DNA of 64,000 nucleotides from Hermatobates lingyangjiaoensis (GCA_026182355.1 JAPFBL010000524.1:86001-150000), one strand, 5' to 3'. Shown: positions 21,239 to 32,710, counted from the first letter of the stretch. Notes: generated from the sequence alone by a model not told the origin. Numbers and translations are program-made.

Positions 21239-22200
21239 AGTGATGGGCAAATTTTCCAAGAGGAGAGCAAGATAAAATAAAAATTATCCAAGCGGGCCGG
21301 AAAAAAATACCAAAACCGATTTTTTTTAAATGTTAAACTGTATTTTTGACTTTTAAATCATACAAAACTTATATTATAATATGCTACAAAAAAAGTTATA
21401 TAAATTGATTGTTATTTAGATTAATATGAAGGCATATGTGACAGATGAAACTGTGACTGAGCTTGTAAAAGCTGTTGATAATTCAGTAGAAACTAGGGTG
21501 AGCTAATTCGCATTAGTGAAGCTAAATGGTCGTCAGTCAATTGGTTTTTAACGTTGTTTTTACGAAGCTTCATGGTAGAAAACACCTGTTCATAGATGTA
21601 GGAAGTTGTAAACATCGCAATTATTTTCTGAGCGTGAAATTTCAGATTTGGAAAACTCGTTTTTGGCAGGGTTTTTTTTTTGACGCGCGTTGGCTCTCAG
21701 TATTTGACGCAATATTCGAGAACTAATTATTTTTTTCGAACATACTACTGTTCTATTATAGACTACTAAAAAAAAAAAACTATCTTAAGAATAAAAATAT
21801 TTTTAAGTTCAGTTCATGCTAAATTAGAAATACATTTAGATCGTAGTTCTATATGTAGTTCTCTTTGAGGTTCTATATGTAGTAGTTCTGTTTGTAGTTT
21901 ATTTATATGGTTATTCAAAACCATGTCGTAGGCCGGATTGACTACCCCAAAGGGCCGCAATTAATAATTAATATAATTAATTAATATAATAGATATGTAA
22001 ACTGTAGGATTGGAAAATAATAAAATATATAAATAAAAATAAAAAAAAAATAAAAAGAAATCTTTTAAGATTTAAGTTAGGTGCACTAAACATTCTGAGG
22101 AGCCAATTATGAATCCCAATTCATAATAAAATTAAGTTTTCACAATAAACTTAGAATCCTCTCTGATCAAATATAATATACATTAGTAATGGGCTTTTCA
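21239..22200. other. AT-rich DNA with decayed hAT-like termini
   Basis: 'cagtgatgggcaaattttcc' (21237) and 'ggccggattgactacccc' (21931) look like hAT-style termini. The latter segment recurs inverted at 26.30-26.39 kb. The 66-residue frame at 21526 has no recognisable motif. Confidence 0.4.
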
Positions 22201-22429
22201 AACTTGACTCAATGCTGACGAGGACAATAACCTCATCTAAGAGGGTTGACAGTTAGCGGATAATTTTTTAATTTCTTCTTACTGTACTCCTTTGTTTCCC
22301 CAAACATCCCTTTCTGGACATTAGTCCTTTCCTGCACTTTCACCTTTTTAAAATACCACTCTTCCCTCCCACTCTTCTCAACCCCTCACCATGATGTTTT
22401 TTGTATCTTGTGTTTCAGTTTTTGGCACT

Positions 22430-23890
22430 TGTTTTCGACTCTGACGAAGACTGCTTGTTGTGGTTTAAAGATCTTGGTCAGTTGGGATTTTGACTCTTAC
22501 GAAGACTGCTTGTTGTGGTTTAAAGATCTTAGTTAGTTGGATTTTTGACTCTGACGAAGACTGCTTGTTGTAGTTGAAGGATCTTAGTCAGTTGGGTTTT
22601 TGACTCTGACGAAGACTCCTTGTTGTAGTTGAAAGATCTTATTTAGTTGGGTTTTTGACTCTGATGAAGACTTCTTGTTGTGGTTGAAAGATCATAGTTG
22701 GGTTTTTGACTCTGACGAAGACTGCTTCTTACGGTTGAAAGATCTTAATCAGTTGGGGTTTTGACTCTGACGAAGACTGCTTTTGTGGTTGAAGGTTCTT
22801 AGTCAGTTGGGATTTTGACTCTGACGAAGACTGCTTCTTACGGTTGAAAGATCTTACTCAGTTGGGTTTTTGACTCTGACGAAGACTGCTTGTTGTGGTT
22901 GAAGGATCTTAGTCAGTTGTGGTTGACTCTGATGAAGACTGCTTTTTACGGTTAAAGACCTTACTCGGTTTTTGACTCTGACGAAGACTGCTTCTTACAG
23001 TTGAAAGACCTTACTCAGTTGGGTTTTTGACTCTGACGAAGACTGCTTCTTACAGTTGAAAGACCTTACTCAGTTGGGTTTTTGACTCTGACGAAGACTG
23101 CTTGTTGTGGTTGAAAGATCTTAGTCAGTTGGGTTTTTGACTCTGATGAAGACTGCTTTTTACGGTTGAAAGACCTTACTCAGTTGGGTTTTGACTCTGA
23201 CGAAGACTGCTTCTTACGGTTGAAAGATCTTACTCAGTTGGGGTTTTTGACTCTGACGAAGACTGCTTTTTATGTTTGAAAGACCTTACTCAGTTGGGTT
23301 TTTGACTCTGACGAAGACGCTTGTTGTGTTGAAAGACTTACTCAGTTGGTTTTTGACTCTGAGAAGACTGCTTGTTGTAGGTTGAAAGACTTATCAGTTT
23401 TTTGACTCTGATGAAGACTGCTTCTTACAGTTGAAAGACCTAACTCAGTTGGGTTTTTGACTCTGACGAAGACTCCTTGTTGTGGTTGAAAGATCTTAGT
23501 CAGTTGGGTTTTTCACTCTGACGAAGACTGCTTGTTGTAGTTGAAGGATCTTAGTCAGTTGGTTTTTGACTCTGACGAAGACTGCTTGTTGGTTGAAAGA
23601 TCTTAGTCAGTTGGGTTTTTGACTCTGAATGAAGACTGCTTTGTAGGATATAAAGAAACGTTTAGCAGGTTGTTTTACTCTGACAAGACTCTTTTAACAG
23701 TCTGAAAGACCTGCACTCAGATGGGTTTTGACTCTGAACAAGACATGCATTCTTGACTTGAAAAATAATCAGTTGGTTTAGTACTTCTGTCGAAGACTCT
23801 TTTGGTTGAAAGATTTTAAGGAATAACAATGGTTTTTGACTCTGAGAGTCTGCTTCTTACGTTGAAAGATCTTACTCAGTTGGGGTTTTT
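22430..23890 (+). repeat. Tandem array of AGAUCU-family hammerhead-like units
   Basis: About 25 head-to-tail units of 53-60 bp, each carrying 'gactctgacgaagactgctt', a hairpin remnant, 'ttgaaagatctta' and 'gtcagttgggttttt'. Early units are well formed. Stem II is often weakened (GACUG... against UGGUU). Beyond 23640 units are indel-rich. The spacing places stem I, core, stem II and palindrome once per unit, so a transcript would be a hammerhead multimer. Confidence 0.85.
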
Positions 23891-23959
23891 GACTTCTAAT
23901 TTAAAATGTATAATCGTGAGGTTAAACGATAATAAGGATCGAAATAGAATGTCTTGATC

Positions 23960-24300
23960 TATTCACTACAACAAAATCTATCGTAGAGTCAAAAACACCA
24001 TGAGATATAATCATTTTACGTAATTTTGAAGCATTCCGTAGAGTCAAAAACCAACTTGATTTTTAATCTTATCAACGAAGAACAGTTTTTCGACGTTGAA
24101 AAACCATACTGATTAAATATTTAACAGCAAGTAAAAAGCAGTCTCGTAGAGTCAAAAACCCATCTAGTAGTCTTTCAACCGAAAGCAGTCTTGTCAGAGT
24201 CAAAAACCCAACTGATAAGATCTTTAAACCTAAGAAGCATCTTCGTCAGAGTCAAAAACAACTGACTAAATCTTCAATCACACAAGCAGTCTTCGTCATA
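23960..24300 (-). repeat. Inverted, decayed continuation of the array
   Basis: Complementary pieces such as 'agagtcaaaaacccaactga' and 'gcagtcttcgtca' recur at about 23980, 24038, 24150, 24205, 24250 and 24290 with many indels. The array therefore changes direction near 23.9 kb. Confidence 0.7.
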
Positions 24301-24778
24301 TATTTGATTTCCAGAGAGTAAAACATTTGTTTGAGTGAAAACTTTATGTATTACCATTAGGTTCTTTCGACATTTGACTAAATCTTTAACATAAAGAAGT
24401 TTTCAAATGAAAAAACAAATACAAAGGACTTCAACCAGTCAAGTGAGTCTTGAAATTCTATTCATAAAATAAATTCCATGGAGATTTAAATTTGTTTAGC
24501 TGGGAAGGCTGTTATGTAATCCATTAGCTATACAATTCGACCTATTTGTAGTAACTGTTAATATTTGTACTCAGAAGTTTATACAAGATGGGAATAAAGA
24601 CAAGCGATACAGCGGACTTCACGTAACAAAGTGAAATCTCTGGAAATTCTATCAATAAAATACAAAACCAGACTGGAATACCTAAATCCATAGTTTATCT
24701 TTTTTGTTACATATTAGCAAACAATAGACCTAATGTAGTCGTAATATTTCTACTCAAAGTATTTGACCCCTAAGGAGA

Positions 24779-25093
24779 GGAGTCAGGCTAGCTCAGTGGT
24801 TACGTACTCGCCTCTGAACTGATAGGACCGGGGTTCGATCCTCACCTGGCCCTCGATTTATTCACACGGGAGGTGAATAAATCTGAGCACGTCGTCCCTT
24901 GGAGAAGGATGTTAAACTGTCGGTCCCGAGCCTATACGATGTCAAGTACTCATTAAAGATCCCTACTCTAAATACACTTGAGGTAGACAAAATGTAGGAC
25001 TCCCACTGTAGAATCACTATTCATTGTGTAGTATCACAAAGGGCCAATGCTCAGCCTATGTGTGTTCTATTTGTGGGACTACCACTGCAACCT
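24779..25093 (+). mobile_element. tRNA-derived SINE, full length
   Basis: A box 'GGCTAGCTCAGTGGTTA', B box 'GGGTTCGATCC' (24831), a conserved body and a 'CAACCTAACCTA' end. Best reference copy in the window, about 310 bp. Pol III transcription is expected for the family. An ACGU-family hammerhead-like motif begins right after its tail. Confidence 0.85.
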
Positions 25094-25098
25094 AACCT

Positions 25099-25140
25099 AG
25101 TCCTGAGGAGGGCATAAATATATGTCGAAACGTTGGCGAA
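25099..25140 (+). ncRNA. Hammerhead-like motif, ACGU family (intact)
   Basis: GUC, CUGAGGA (25103-25109), G, hairpin GGCAUA/UAUGUC, GAAA (25127-25130), ACGU, U, GGC. Stem I includes one G-U pair. The extra base is G here, unlike the usual pyrimidine. Confidence 0.65.
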
Positions 25141-25360
25141 GAAGCGTTTTTTAATATCTAGACCAAAATCCTCAAAAAAATCTCATTACCTGAAAATCAT
25201 ATGTTTATAAATAAATTGAAGTAATTATCAACAATAATGAAACTAATACAAAAAATAGAACATTAATCGTTGGCGTTGATAAATCTATTCACTAGAAAAT
25301 AAATTCTGTGAGGTATTTATTAATTTTTGGGTCAGATAGCCTTAAAAATGGGGAACCAGG

Positions 25361-25668
25361 GTAGCCAAGTAGCAAGGTGCTCGCCTCTGGACTGGTAGGT
25401 GCAGGGTTCAATACCCATTCTGGTTCTCAATTTATTCACACGGGAGGTGAATAAATCTGACAATGTCGTGTCTTGGAGAGGACTTTATGTCGTAGGTCCC
25501 TTAGCCTGTACGATGATAAGTAAAACATTCCTTACTCTAAATATACTTGAATTAGGCAAAATTTATGACTACCAATATAGAATTTTCATTGTATGGTATT
25601 ACAAAGGGCCATTGTTCGGACTAGGTGTGTTCTCTTGTGGGACTACCACTGGAACCTAACCTAACCTA
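25361..25668 (+). mobile_element. tRNA-derived SINE, diverged
   Basis: A-box-like 'gtagccaagtagcaagg', B-box-like 'gggttcaatacccat', shared body and 'ggaacctaacctaaccta' tail. The 86-residue frame across it is not a gene. Confidence 0.75.
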
Positions 25669-26040
25669 GTATCAAAAGAACTCTATGCTTGCTTAAATCT
25701 GTTTCTAGATATGATTGTATTCCAGCTATCGTATATTCTATCTACGATATCGTATCAACCATAATTTATGGTTGATTAACCTAACCTAACCTAGTATCAA
25801 AAAAACTCTATGCTTGCTTAAATCTGTTTCTAGATATGATTCTATTCCAGCTATCGTATATTCTATCTACGATATCGTATCAACCATAATTTATGGTTGA
25901 TTAACCTAATCTAGTATCAAAAAAAATCTATTCTTGCTTAAATCTGTTTCTAGATATGATTCTATTCCAGCTATCGTATATTCTATATATGATATCGTAT
26001 CAACAACTATTTATTTAGTGTGCTAAGGTTTATTAAACCT
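25666..26040. repeat. Tandem repeat, about 120-125 bp, three units
   Basis: 'ctagtatcaaaa' begins units at 25666, 25791 and 25911. Each holds inverted strings 'tatcgtat' and 'caaccataatttatggttg'. It grows out of the SINE's 'cctaaccta' tail, so the SINE end is part of the unit. Confidence 0.85.
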
Positions 26041-26131
26041 ACTTGAGGTTAACGTGTATTTTATTATATTTCTGAGGTAAAATAGATAAACAAACAAAAG
26101 TCTCCATACAAATGAAGTTTTATTCAGCAAC

Positions 26132-26171
26132 AACAACGCGTTTCGAACACTTTGTGTTCACCATCAGGAAG
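26132..26171 (-). ncRNA. Hammerhead-like motif, ACGCGU family (core variant)
   Basis: CUGAUGG (last core A changed), U omitted, hairpin GAACAC/GUGUUC, GAAA, ACGCGU, U. Paired with 26501-26541 as an inverted set. Confidence 0.55.
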
Positions 26172-26500
26172 ATACCAAGGATGTGGTGCTGAAGGGTTGG
26201 TCCAGTGAGAACAACTCTGTGGTTGCTTATCTGATGTTATAATTATTGTTATTGTTGTGTACTATTATGCGAAATAATAACTAAAATTATTTGCCAATAC
26301 TATAGTTTACATATCTATTATATTAATTGCGGCCCTTCGGGGTAGTCAATCTGGCCTGAAACATGGTTTTGAATAACCATATAAATAAACTACAAACAGA
26401 ATACACGATCTATAAGTTCGTGCTGAAGGGTTGGTCCAGTGAAAACAACTCTGTGGTTGTTTTCACTGGACCAACCCTTCAGCAACACATCCTTTGGAGT

Positions 26501-26541
26501 CATCCTGATGATGAACACAAAGTGTTCGATACGCGTTGTTG
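26501..26541 (+). ncRNA. Hammerhead-like motif, ACGCGU family (GAUA variant)
   Basis: CUGAUGA, U, GAACAC/GUGUUC hairpin, but GAUA replaces GAAA before ACGCGU. Predicted impaired. Confidence 0.55.
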
Positions 26542-26736
26542 TTGAATAAAACTTCATTTTTGTTTGGAGACTTTTGTTTGTTTATCCATTTTACCTCAGA
26601 ATGAGTAAATATCACACAATTACGGATTGTACAACTAATGATTCATTATATTTGTTGTTCGAGCATATCCAAGCACTGTTGCCAACAATAACAGAATAAA
26701 CATAAAACATTAAGAACTTCATTTTTATCTCTTAAT

Positions 26737-27115
26737 ATGGAGAAGACGTTAAGCTGTCGTTGCCCTTATCAGGTACTCGTTAAAGAATCCCCACTCTAAA
26801 TACGAATGACTTAGCTAAAATTCAGAACTCTCTAGGTATGTTATCAACCTAAGTATGTTAACTATGTGGTATCGACTTTTTGTGTGGTACTTTTTAAAGG
26901 AAGTACACTTCCATACTTTATTTTGGTATTCATAAAAAAAATTAGTACTGTTTAAGTGATGCAACAGTATAAAAGAGTATAGAATACTATAATAATTTTA
27001 TAATGGAAGGTTTTACCAATAAAATAAAAATTTTTCAAAGTTGATGAATCAATGGAAGCGATGTTTGACCTATGTGTGTCCCCTTATGACCAACTGCCAC
27101 TATAACCTAACCTAA
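26737..27115 (+). mobile_element. SINE body and tail, split
   Basis: SINE body 26737-26875 ('caggtactcgttaaagaatc') and tail 27048-27110 ('cactataacctaacctaata') are separated by AT-rich DNA. The tRNA head is missing. Confidence 0.55.
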
Positions 27116-27416
27116 TAAATAATAAATAATATATATTCCGAAGAATTTATTCTTGTTTAAATCAACGTCTCCAGTAAAAAATCAAAAAATAGGACAAAGA
27201 TCTTTTTAAAAATCAACCAAAAGAAATAATAATTTACTAAATCAACTAATTCATTTTTTTTTAGAAATATAATTATTTATTAGGTTAGGTTATTGTAGAA
27301 ATATGATTAAATTGTTATAAATAACAAAAATTTTTCCTTTCTTCATGGTGTTTTTTTTATGTTTTTAGGATTATCCAATTCTGCAACCTACAACTGCGAT
27401 TCTTCTACAAGTTGGG

Positions 27417-27850
27417 ATGATGTGTAGTTAGCATGGCGATTATTTGTGGACCATGTTTGACATGGTATAGTGCTGTTAGGTGCTTACATGGTCTGGTTTA
27501 CCAAGTAAGTAAAAAAATGCGTTAAAAATAATGTTTTTTGATGATGTGTCAGTTAGCATGGCGATTATTTGTGGACCATGTTTGACATGGTACAGTGCTG
27601 TTAGGTGCTTACATGGTCTGGTTTAGCAAGTAAGTAAAAAAATGCGTTAAAAATAATGTTTTTTGATGATGTGTAGTTAGCATGGCGATTATTTGTGGAC
27701 CATGTTTGACATGGTATCAGTGCTGTTAGGTGCTTACATGGTCTAGTTTACCAAGTAAGTAAAAAAAAATGCGTTAAAAATAATGTTTTTTGATAATGTG
27801 CAATTAGCATGGTCGTTATTTCTGGACCATGTTTCACATGGTATAGTGAT
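27417..27850 (+). repeat. Tandem repeat, about 126 bp, exon-like units
   Basis: Three to four near-identical units. Each has a T-rich stretch, 'gtgtag', then 78 bp without stops in one frame (begins AGC ATG GCG), then 'caagtaagt'. The layout mimics acceptor-exon-donor. A hAT-like remnant starts within the last unit, and a unit end reappears at 28264-28310. Probably a young tandem repeat; an exon role is only a possibility. Confidence 0.7.
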
Positions 27851-28263
27851 CAAACTCATTTCGGTCTGGAGGCCGAATACAGCTTAGTTTGATCTTAAGC
27901 GGCCCGTGCCAGCAAGCTAATTACAAAATTACATACAACTAACAATAAGTCTACCTTTTTCTTTGTATCAGTCAGTAATACTATAATTAGTTCTAAGAAA
28001 AATAAGTCAACTATAAAAATCTTTATTAAAATCCGACACTCTGTATCCACTATTATCTATTTTGACACAGATATTTCGCTGGTCAAGGTGCGAGGACAAA
28101 GGAAAAGCGGATAATACAGCTCGTACTAAAACACTGGTGTATAATATAAGAACTGCAGGTTTTTAACGAAATTAGAGTAAACTGATTTTTTTTTCTTTTT
28201 TACAATTATGCAGATTTATCCCCCGGGCCGGATTCGGCCCGCGGGCCGTATGTTTGACACCTG
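27844..28263. mobile_element. hAT-like non-autonomous element
   Basis: Right end 'gcgggccgtatgtttgacacctg' carries the 'CAGGTGTCAAACATACGGCC' type of terminus known from hAT/Charlie-like repeats. Left end 'agtgatcaaactcatttcgg' is diverged. Subterminal 'ggcccg' blocks face each other. No target duplication is visible. Confidence 0.5.
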
Positions 28264-28389
28264 TGTTTTTTCATGGTCTTGGTTTACCAAGTGAGTAAAA
28301 AAAAATCATGTTTTTTTCTTTTATTATTTAAATTATTAGATTCCAGTAATGAACTGCAGCTGCATGGTTTACCTTTTTTTTTTTTTTTT

Positions 28390-28649
28390 TTTTGGGACTG
28401 TGGCACTTTGCGCAGGAGTTGGATACAAGCATGGTCAATAGCGGGATTTAAACATGGGGGTAGTAGTGGGTGGGGGTGGGTGGGGGTCGGTGGTATATTT
28501 TGGTGGAATGTGTAGGCGCGCGGTAGAGTTTATATCAGGACATGAGACCCCTATTGATTAAGGGGGGCGGAGACTTGTAGGCGGAGCTGTTGGAGGCGGG
28601 GCCCGCCCCCGAGGGCCTCAGTTGCGGCCGCTCTGCCCTTCCGAGCACC
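28390..28649 (+). promoter_or_regulatory. GC-rich island, candidate promoter/5' UTR
   Basis: Starkly GC-rich against AT-rich surroundings, with several GC boxes ('ggggcgg', 'gggcggag', 'ggcggggcccgcccc') at about 28562-28610, a NotI-like 'gcggccgc' at 28624, and a G4-prone run at 28440-28500. It leads straight into an ATG in good context. No TATA element is obvious. Confidence 0.45.
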
Positions 28650-28717
28650 ATGCCTGATCCTATCCCCAGGCCCTCTCTACAGAATATCAAGGACAAGATT
28701 GTTAAAATCCTCAGAAG
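28650..28717 (+). CDS. Candidate first coding exon, unknown protein
   Basis: ATG at 28650 in context CACCATGC (A at -3). Reads MPDPIPRPSLQNIKDKIVKI then LR, 22 codons plus two bases, ending at AAG|GTAATTT, a plausible splice donor (28718). It follows the GC-rich island. I do not recognise the protein, no downstream exon could be identified in the AT-rich sequence to 29.4 kb, and the frame is short, so this is a candidate only. Confidence 0.35.
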
Positions 28718-29439
28718 GTAATTTATTTTTATATATATATTAGGTTGTTTTTTTTTTTAAAAAAAAAAAAACGAAATCAAAACTTTTCATAAAAAAACTA
28801 AAACATCTTCACCTTTACGAAATATACCTTTACTCAGGTATGATGAAAGAGCTGAAACACACCCCCTAAAAAAAAAACACCCCTTTGGTTGCTCTACTAA
28901 AATTCCTTAAACATACCTTTACAACTGTCATTCTCTTCGTAAAATTCACCCCGTCAATACTCCATCCCCACCCCTGTTCCTTTTTCAACCCTCGAGAACT
29001 CAATTCCTCTATTCATACAAAACCATTATTACATAAAAACTCAGAAACTATTACCTCAAAAACTTATTAATTTCAACAAATTATTATATTCACTATACTA
29101 CATAAAATTTATATTAATTTTCTTCAATATCTCTCTATTTTTGTTTAAAAATGGCTACCATGCAAATTTCTTCCACTCCCAAAAAAAATTCAAAGTACGA
29201 TATACACAAAGAAATAGTACAGTACAAATAAAATAATTTTACCCTTTTTTATTTTTTTTACCTTTGTATTTGATTTGTTCTTTATAAAAAAAAAAAATTG
29301 TAATTGAACTATAAGCGTACTCCATAGAGGCGTTTTCAGAAATTATCAGATCGACCACAAAAGTCAAGAGCTAGAATATCATCAGTTTTTACGTATTGTA
29401 ACATAATAGTACGTATATTATGTATTATTACATAATTTT

Positions 29440-31228
29440 TTACTTATTTTGAGTACAATTGTTTGAATTTTTTTGGGAGTGGAAGAAATTTGCATGGTAG
29501 CCATTTTTAAACAAAAATAGAGAGATATTGAAGAAAATTAATATAAATTTTATGTAATATAGATATATATTGAGGTGGAGGTAGTGTTCGACACCACTAG
29601 GAACCATCCAAAAGTCAAGTGCTAGAATATCATCAGTTTTTACGTATTGTAACATAATAGTACGTATATTATGTATTATTACATAATTTTTTACTTATTT
29701 TGAGTACAATTGTTTGAATTTTTTTGGGAGTGGAAGAAATTTGCATGGTAGCCATTTTTAAACAAAAATAGAGAGATATTGAAGAAAATTAATATAAATT
29801 TTATGTAATATAGATATATATTGAGGTGGAGGTAGTGTTCGACACCACTAGGAACCATCCAAAAGTGAAGAACTGGAATATCATCAGTTTTTACGTATTG
29901 TAACATAATAGTACGTATATTACGTATTATTACATAATTTTTTACTTATTTTGAGTACAAATGTCCAGGGTGAGTGATGTAGAGGTAGTGTACGACACCA
30001 CTAGGGACCATCCAAAAGTGAAGAACTGGAATATCATCAGTTTTTACGTATTGTAACATAATAGTACGTATATTACGTATTATTACATAATTTTTTACTT
30101 ATTTTGAGTACAAATGTCCAGGGTGAGTGATGTAGAGGTAGTGTACGACACCACTAGGGACCATCCAAAAGTGAAGAACTGGAATATCATCAGTTTTTAC
30201 GTATTGTAACATAATAGTACGTATATTACGTATTATTACATAATTTTTTACTTATTTTGAGTACAAATGTCCAGGATGAGTGATGTAGAGGTAGTGTTCG
30301 ACACCACTAGTGACCATCCAAAAGTCAAGAGATAGAATATCAACAGTTTTTACGTATTGTAACATAATAGTACGTATATTACGTATTATTACATAATTTT
30401 TTACTTATTTTGAGTACAAATGTCCAGGGTGAGTGATGTAGAGGTAGTGTACGACACCACTAGTGACCATCCAAAAGTCAAGAGATAGAATATCAACAGT
30501 TTTTACGTATTGTAACATAATAGTACGTATATTATGTATTATTACATAATTTTTTACTTATTTTGAGTACAAATGTCCAGGGTGATTGAGGTAGAGGTAG
30601 TGTTCGACACCACTAGGGACCATCCAAAAGTCAAGAGCTAGAATATCATCAGTTTTTACGTATTGTAACATAATAGTACGTATATTATGTATTATTACAT
30701 AATTTTTTACTTATTTTGAGTACAAATGTCCAGGGTGAGTGATGTAGAGGTAGTGTACGACACCACTAGTGACCATCCAAAAGTCAAGAGATAGAATATC
30801 AACAGTTTTTACGTATTGTAACATAATAGTACGTATATTACGTATTATTACATAATTTTTTACTTATTTTGAGTACAAATGTCCAGGTGAGTGATGTAGA
30901 GGTAGTGTACGACACCACTAGTGACCATCCAAAAGTCAAGAGATAGAATATCAACAGTTTTTACGTATTGTAACATAATAGTACGTATATTACGTATTAT
31001 TACATAATTTTTTACTTATTTTGAGTACAAATGTCCAGGGTGAGTGATGTAGAGGTAGTGTACGACACCACTAGTGACCATCCAAAAGTCAAGAGATAGA
31101 ATATCAACAGTTTTTACGTATTGTAACATAATAGTACGTATATTACGTATTATTACATAATTTTTTACTTATTTTGAGTACAAATGTCCAGCGTGAGTGA
31201 TGTAGAGGTAGTGTACGACACCACTACC
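29440..31228. repeat. 153-bp satellite with two longer leading units
   Basis: 'ctagggacc/ctagtgacc' recurs at 30001, 30154, 30307, 30460, 30613, 30766 and on to 31200, a period of 153 (once 152). The first two units (29440-29690, 29691-29940) are 251 bp because they hold about 98 extra bp ('ttgaatttttttgggagtgg...'), a segment whose complement also occurs at 29.09-29.19 kb. Twin 71-residue frames are repeat artefacts. Confidence 0.95.
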
Positions 31229-31354
31229 GATATCAAATATTGATTCATAACTTAACCCCATTTTTATAGTTTTATCAATAAAAGTTCTTTACTTTGTCTA
31301 TTTGCGATCTTTCAAAAGTAAAAAACGGATAAATAAAGAAACTTTTAAATGTTT

Positions 31355-31600
31355 TAAAGTTTAAAGTGTAAAGATAATAAAGATAATCGAAAACTTTTCG
31401 ATTAGTGTAAAGATAATAAAGATATCGAAAACTTTTCGATTAGTGTAAAGATAATAAAGATAATCGAAAACTTTTCGATTAGTGTAAAGATAATAAAGAT
31501 AATCGAAACCTTTTCAATTAGTGTAAAGATAATAAAGATAATCGAAAACTTTTCGATTAGTGTAAAGATAATAAAGATAATCGAAAACTTTTCGAAAGTA
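31355..31600. repeat. 39-bp tandem repeat with inner palindrome
   Basis: About six units of 'agtgtaaagataataaagat' plus 'aatcgaaaacttttcgatt'; the second half is self-complementary, so each unit can form a hairpin. Confidence 0.9.
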
Positions 31601-31726
31601 TTTTACATTCTGATTTTATAAGAAGCTGTTTTAGAAGAATTGGAGTTTTTTTTTTACTAAATCATTAGAATAAGAGAAAGAAAAACTTAGTTTTTACAAA
31701 AAAAAATGTTTATCATACAAAATAAT

Positions 31727-31760
31727 TCGTGTTTCGACCACTTTATGTCATCCTCAGGTA
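31727..31760 (-). ncRNA. Hammerhead-like motif, decayed
   Basis: CUGAGGA, U, GAC...GUC hairpin, GAAA, then ACACGAA without a palindrome. Faces 31797-31832. Confidence 0.45.
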
Positions 31761-31796
31761 AGGTCTCTCATGTCTGCCTTAACAAGGTGATTTAAT

Positions 31797-31832
31797 CTGA
31801 GGATGAACACTGAGTGTTCGAAACGCATCAAC
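31797..31832 (+). ncRNA. Hammerhead-like motif, ACGCGU family (palindrome broken)
   Basis: CUGAGGA, U, GAACAC/GUGUUC hairpin (loop UGA), GAAA, ACGCAU. Core and stem II are good; stem III has lost self-complementarity. Confidence 0.55.
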
Positions 31833-32489
31833 TTTAGATACAATCATTTGTCTGGAGACTTGTGTTTTTTTCGTTTATTCTAATTACGAGAAAAAACCGT
31901 TCAATAAATGATTCCATAGTTATTATGATTACGATTACTAATTACTAATCACTAATTACTAATTATAATTACGATTACTAATTATTATCTTGATCTTAGT
32001 TTATTTTAACTCCACTGTTCACTTTTATCGTTTTTTTTGTTTTTTTTTAAATCCTGCTGAAGCCCTCCTAGAATAATTGTTCAAGAACATAAAAGGGTTA
32101 CATGGGGGTTTTCATAGCCTGAAAACTAATGTTTAATAAAAACTTTAGGCTAATCGATGTACTTATAAAGCACACTTCTATACTTTTTTTGGTATTTATA
32201 AAAAACATAGTAGTGTTTAAGTAATATGCAGTAATATAAAAGAGTATTACTCAATAATATAAAAAGTAATATAAAAAGAGTATTACCATCAATTTGTAAT
32301 TGATGGTTTTACCAATAAAATAAAAATTTTTAAAGTTGATGACTGAATGGAAGAAAGGTTAGCTCTGGGTAGGTCTGGGGTTATTTTAGTTTATCTGGCC
32401 CTGGATTTATACATGTGGGAGGTGAATAAATCTGGGCAGGTAGTCCCTCGGAAAGAATGCATGTAACCACCTCTAACCACCTCTAACCT

Positions 32490-32710
32490 GTTTTGACTTT
32501 ATATGTGTTCCTAAGCCTTTCGGCCATATATAACCACCAAAAAATCAAATCAGGCCGACTAGTTTAACGTGCTGCCCTTTAGCCACTGTAGATTACTCCA
32601 AAGTGCCCGAGTTGAGTACGTGGAGGCGGGCCTTCACGATACTACGTCGCGCATCATTACTTACATCACGCATCAGTATCAGGTCAGCGTACTCAAATCG
32701 AGGAAAAAAA
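32490..32710. repeat. Dispersed repeat fragment, family unknown
   Basis: Shares 'gccctttagccac', 'gtgcccgag' and 'ggaggcgggc' strings with 10.83-11.01 and 6.44-6.60 kb. Preceded by SINE body pieces (32.39-32.46 kb). Confidence 0.4.

Noticed and set aside
22430..23890. CRISPR array
   Set aside because: Repeats are contiguous without unique spacers, vary in length, and the context is eukaryotic.
24779..24850. tRNA gene
   Set aside because: A and B boxes are present but no cloverleaf with anticodon and acceptor stems forms, and the unit is repeated with a shared SINE body.
29440..29906. Twin 71-residue frames MLQYVKTDDI...
   Set aside because: Two copies of the same satellite unit; no motif and no use of the frame in other units.
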